Assembly (NCBI GenBank): GCA_036345935.2
Contig: JADWOT020000005.1
Coordinates: forward strand, 6,319,960 to 6,383,959
Source of the DNA: Taenia hydatigena
Taxonomy: Eukaryota; Platyhelminthes; Cestoda; Cyclophyllidea; Taeniidae
DNA length: 64,000 bases
Reading direction: 5' to 3'
Part shown: in pieces, positions 60,699-64,000 of the stretch
How positions within the stretch are numbered: position 1 is the stretch's first letter
Layout of the letters: each line of letters starts with the position of its first letter
The notes under the pieces: generated by a model
Database searches by the model: none
Told to the model about the DNA's origin: nothing
Seen by the model: the letters and a program-made list of their open reading frames with translations, nothing else
Translations under genes and position numbers: made by a program

Positions 60699-63600
60699 TC
60701 ATTTCCGGAATGCTGCAACTTCATCTGCGTCTCCATCGCTGAACGGGTAGGGGCGTCCATTAACTTTACAGTAGTGTTCTATTGCTCGTCCATAGGCTTT
60801 CACCACCTAAAACGTGATAAGTAGTTTTTAAGCTGCTCCTAGTCGAAATGATTGCTGGACAATAAGCACACACCGATTGTCTCAATTTGCTCCGCTTGGC
60901 TTCATGCAGCTTCTCCTCGTCGATGGCGGTGCTAGTTGCCAGTGGGAGTAGCTTGTCGTGTGGCAGCCACTGCCAAGTCCGCTTTCCGTCGAAGAACAGA
61001 ACAAGAAAGATGGGACTCGATGGAGGCGGAGTGGTAGCGGTCGTCGGGATCGGAGAGGGCGAAGTGGCGTTGGAGTTTGGACTTACCGCTACATCCGTAC
61101 CGCGCGGTGTGCCTGTCTGAAAAGGTGTTGCAGCACTCGACCCGACATTGAGAACAGACTCAGGCGGAATAGGAATAGGTACTCCATTTTGATTGTATTC
61201 CTTGGTCGATGCAGCCGGGTTGATTACCTACCGAGTGAAAGTACGATCAGGTCTTACTGTATTCTCAAGAGGTATGTTGACCAGACAGATGATAAGCTCA
61301 CCATGGCTGGGTACCAAGGGGAGCCCCGACACTTTGCCCAGACCAGATCCAGATGGTCGAAATTTCTATCATCTGGGCGTGTGTTTGCTCGCGCTAAAGC
61401 CTCAATTGGCAGGGTGGTGGATTCTGTGTGTGCTTGTCGTGCATTTGGCTTTTGCATGTTTCCTCGCTGCCGTCCCTTTTTCGATAGCTTCCTCTTTCCG
61501 AGTGCAGAGTGACCTGAGTTCTTAAGCGACAAAAGCTTGGAAAGAGTCCAATTTTGTCCATGAACGCTTCGATCGTTCGTCTTTCTAGTCGGCGATTTAA
61601 CAACGGCTCGCGGTGAGGGCGATTTCTGAATAAGAATACAAGTGAGTTAGAGATAATGGAAAGACAACTCGACTAGACAGGTGGAAAGCCTCTCACCTTT
61701 ACAATGGTTGATCTGCCAGCACTGACATCAGATTTCTCAATGGAACGGTTTCGGAGTAGGCGTCCACCGTCAGTAGGACCAGCGGTAATGTTAGTTGTGA
61801 TTTTCGCCGTGGTGCAACTGGTAGAAGCAGTAGTTGTAGCCGCCGCTGCTGCCAGGGTGTCTTGAGTGTCTTCTGAATCTTCCGTTTCTTCTTCCGACTC
61901 GTCATCACTTTCATCCTCGTCTTCTTCCTTCGTTGCCAATCGTGAGCGATAGATGGTGAAAGCGGGTCGTGTTCTGTCGGGTGAGTGAGGCAGGCGCAGG
62001 GCAGTGTTCGCCGCGATGTTTCCTTGATTCGGAAGCATCTCCGGCGCCGAAAATGTCGCTGTTGTGCCTTCCGCTGCTAGCGTCCCAATTGTGGTGTTTT
62101 CTGTAACGAGGATCAAAGGCTGCGGAAAGCAGGACCGACGCAAACGCTGAGTCTGTGGCTGAGCAACACTAGGGCTCACAGGTTCCCTTGGGCGCCTAAA
62201 AGCAGAGAACGGATTATATTAAGAGTTGTTGGAACCAGGTAAGGCAGTAGGAGTACCGTCGCTTCGATGGTGGTTCTTCAAAATCCGGAGCAGCTTCCAC
62301 GGAGTCATGAGATCGCAGACGGCCACGCATCACCGTGACCGGCTTCTTCAATTCCGGCTTCTTTTCAAAGGCGTGACTGTCACAATTATTGTCTTCAGGT
62401 GGAATGGGAACTAGAAGACCTCCCGAGTCGACGTCTGCACTTTCGGGCGCCTTGACAGGTTCTGTCACCGAGACTGTGGAGGTGGATGCATTCTCATCAT
62501 TCCAGTCAAATATTTCAAAACGTTCATTCTCCAGAGCCTCCTTGAGTATAGGAGCGCACTAAAGTGCTTTAGGTTAAGGATTTGTTCATACCTGCTCTGC
62601 CATGGCCACTGCAGCTTTGTAGTAAACTGTGTCACGGCCGTTGTATTCACAGCAGTTTGTAACGATTAGATTGAAGTCATCCTGTACTTCTGAGACTCGA
62701 AGGTACTCGTGCTCAGAGCACTTGTTTCGCATTGTCTCAAAATCCATCGGCTTCTTAATCACTGAATAGTAATCCGGCGCAACGTCCGTTGGGACCGGAG
62801 CCGAGAAGAAGTTTCGTGTGTCCTTAGACTAAGGAGGTATGAAAGAGAAGGCAAGAAAGCGGTTTAAATCTAGGAATGAGGAGACGAAAAAAGGAGACTT
62901 ACCTGGAGTTCATCAATGAGTTTACTGAGCATTCGAAAGGTGGGAACGATCCTACTCTCCAGTTGAGCACGATCGTTGGAGACGAGCTCCAGTTTGACGC
63001 GCTCTCTTTTGCGTATCAATTCGGAGAGCAGGCGAGCCCGTTCGAGGTCTTGTCGGAGGCGTTGGAAGAACAGCAGTTGGTTACGTATTTTTTCCATCTC
63101 CTCGTCTCCGGCTGCTACTGCTGCTGCTGCTGCCTCGCTCTTGAACGGGAAAGACAGCATGTTTGTGACCAAATCGCAATTCTTCCCGTTAAACACCGCT
63201 TCTGGCAAAAGATTATTTTCGTTTTAATTTAATCTCACATGTTTCGAACGCCATAGTAGTACCATCTTCCATAACGCAGACCACTGATTAAAATGCCTAT
63301 GCTTAAGGAGGATATCATGCATGCGTTCGAAGTAGAGGCTATATCGAGGGAAAGCATCTAGTTACACGTTTGATTTTGGATTTCCAAATTCTATAGGTGA
63401 GCTTGAAGGTGGGTTCGGTACTCACAAGTGATGCAGCGCCGCGGATCCTGGTAGCTGCTTGGAGCCGTTTAAGTAAAGGTACACCACGCCGAACTTCGCG
63501 TTTTAGCTTCCAGAAGGCGTAGACACGCTGGAAGAATTCCTCTTTGTCACTATTTACCCCAGTGAGCTCGGAGTAAATGAGCTGATGTATCCAAGGTTAA

Positions 63601-63832
63601 TGCGACGCTAGTAGTAATGACAATGAGAGGATAGAAAAGAGAAGTGCTAAGACCTTACGTCACTGTTTGACCTGGCCACCATGGGCACACACACGAGGGG
63701 CTTGGAGTTGCGTCGTTCAGCAAGAACCTTCCGAGCGTTTTTGATGGTCGTCCGCTTCACCGTCTCCTCGTCGGCGTCCGAGGACACCCCTTCATCGTCT
63801 GAGCGGGCGTACATTCCCCTATGGGCGTTGGC
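60699..63832 (-). CDS. BRPF: BRPF-type bromodomain and PWWP protein, C-terminal part
   Basis: BRPF1/BRD1/BRPF3 proteins scaffold MOZ/MORF and HBO1 histone acetyltransferases. Minus-strand exons in the window are 63659-63832, 63426-63581, 62903-63139, 62592-62828, 62257-62558, 61697-62195, 61302-61625, 60874-61227 and 60699-60806, for 796 residues. All phases agree. The order is a helical region ([38 protein letters not shown]), then a bromodomain ([13 protein letters not shown]; the acetyl-lysine Asn lies in CCEYNGRD), then an acidic and low-complexity linker. A PWWP domain closes the protein: [16 protein letters not shown] is split from [16 protein letters not shown] by a Pro/Thr-rich insert of about 90 residues. 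The PHD-knuckle-PHD module expected upstream lies beyond the right edge, so the gene is partial. Confidence 0.93.
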
Positions 63833-64000
63833 CTAGATGAAGACAGCACTAGATCATAACAGTCCCTGTTCTCATCCAAGTGTAGATAGCACAAACCGTT
63901 CTGGTTAACACTTTCACCAGTAACAACAATAAGATAGAAATAATAAAATAAACGAACTTTGAAATGAGAGGGAGGACAGTGACGATCGCAATAAGCACGC
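63833..64000 (-). other. Intron of the BRPF-like gene at the window edge
   Basis: This sequence lies upstream of the last recognised exon, which opens in phase 0 after a CTAG acceptor. The next exon is outside the window. Confidence 0.6.

Overview
The window is nuclear DNA of an invertebrate animal with spliced genes, and a flatworm, most likely a cestode, is the best fit. This rests on three things. Many introns are only about 27-45 nt long and are concentrated at the 5' ends of genes. There is a non-coding LTR element of about 0.9 kb with the architecture of the terminal-repeat retrotransposons in miniature (TRIMs) described in taeniid tapeworms. The single beta-tubulin gene has Tyr at position 200. 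The organism is an inference, because no database search was possible. Nothing bacterial (operons, CRISPR, IS elements) is present.

Left part (1-18.2 kb): a decayed Ty3/gypsy reverse-transcriptase fragment and several TRIM/LTR copies (1-2.8 kb) lie upstream of a meiosis-specific OB-domain gene (MEIOB, + strand, 3.1-15.3 kb). MEIOB combines one 35-nt intron with introns of over 3 kb. A single-exon class-A-like GPCR lies on the minus strand at 17.0-18.2 kb.

Middle (18.2-40.7 kb): a gene-poor stretch of about 12 kb holds microsatellites, an LTR fragment, a solo LTR with a perfect 5-bp target-site duplication, and a broken gypsy RT. It is followed by ribosomal protein L23 (RPL23, +), a decayed tandem copy of RPL23 that still carries intron sequence, and the flagellar coiled-coil gene CFAP58 (-). 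A complete TRIM (39147-40030) and a solo LTR sit in the divergent interval between CFAP58 and BMS1.

Right part (40.7-64 kb) is gene-dense: BMS1 (+, ribosome-biogenesis GTPase), SMIM14 (-), a second TRIM/LTR cluster containing LTRs nested three deep, CIP2A (+, 15 exons), beta-tubulin (-), RPS15A (+), and the C-terminal half of a BRPF-type bromodomain-PWWP chromatin reader (-), which runs off the right edge. Three genes serve ribosome synthesis (RPL23, RPS15A, BMS1), two serve cilia or microtubules (CFAP58, beta-tubulin) and one serves meiosis (MEIOB). They look like ordinary eukaryotic neighbours, not a functional cluster. Exon models were built by hand from homology, reading phase and GT-AG sites. 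All eight complete multi-exon models keep an open frame and consistent phases.
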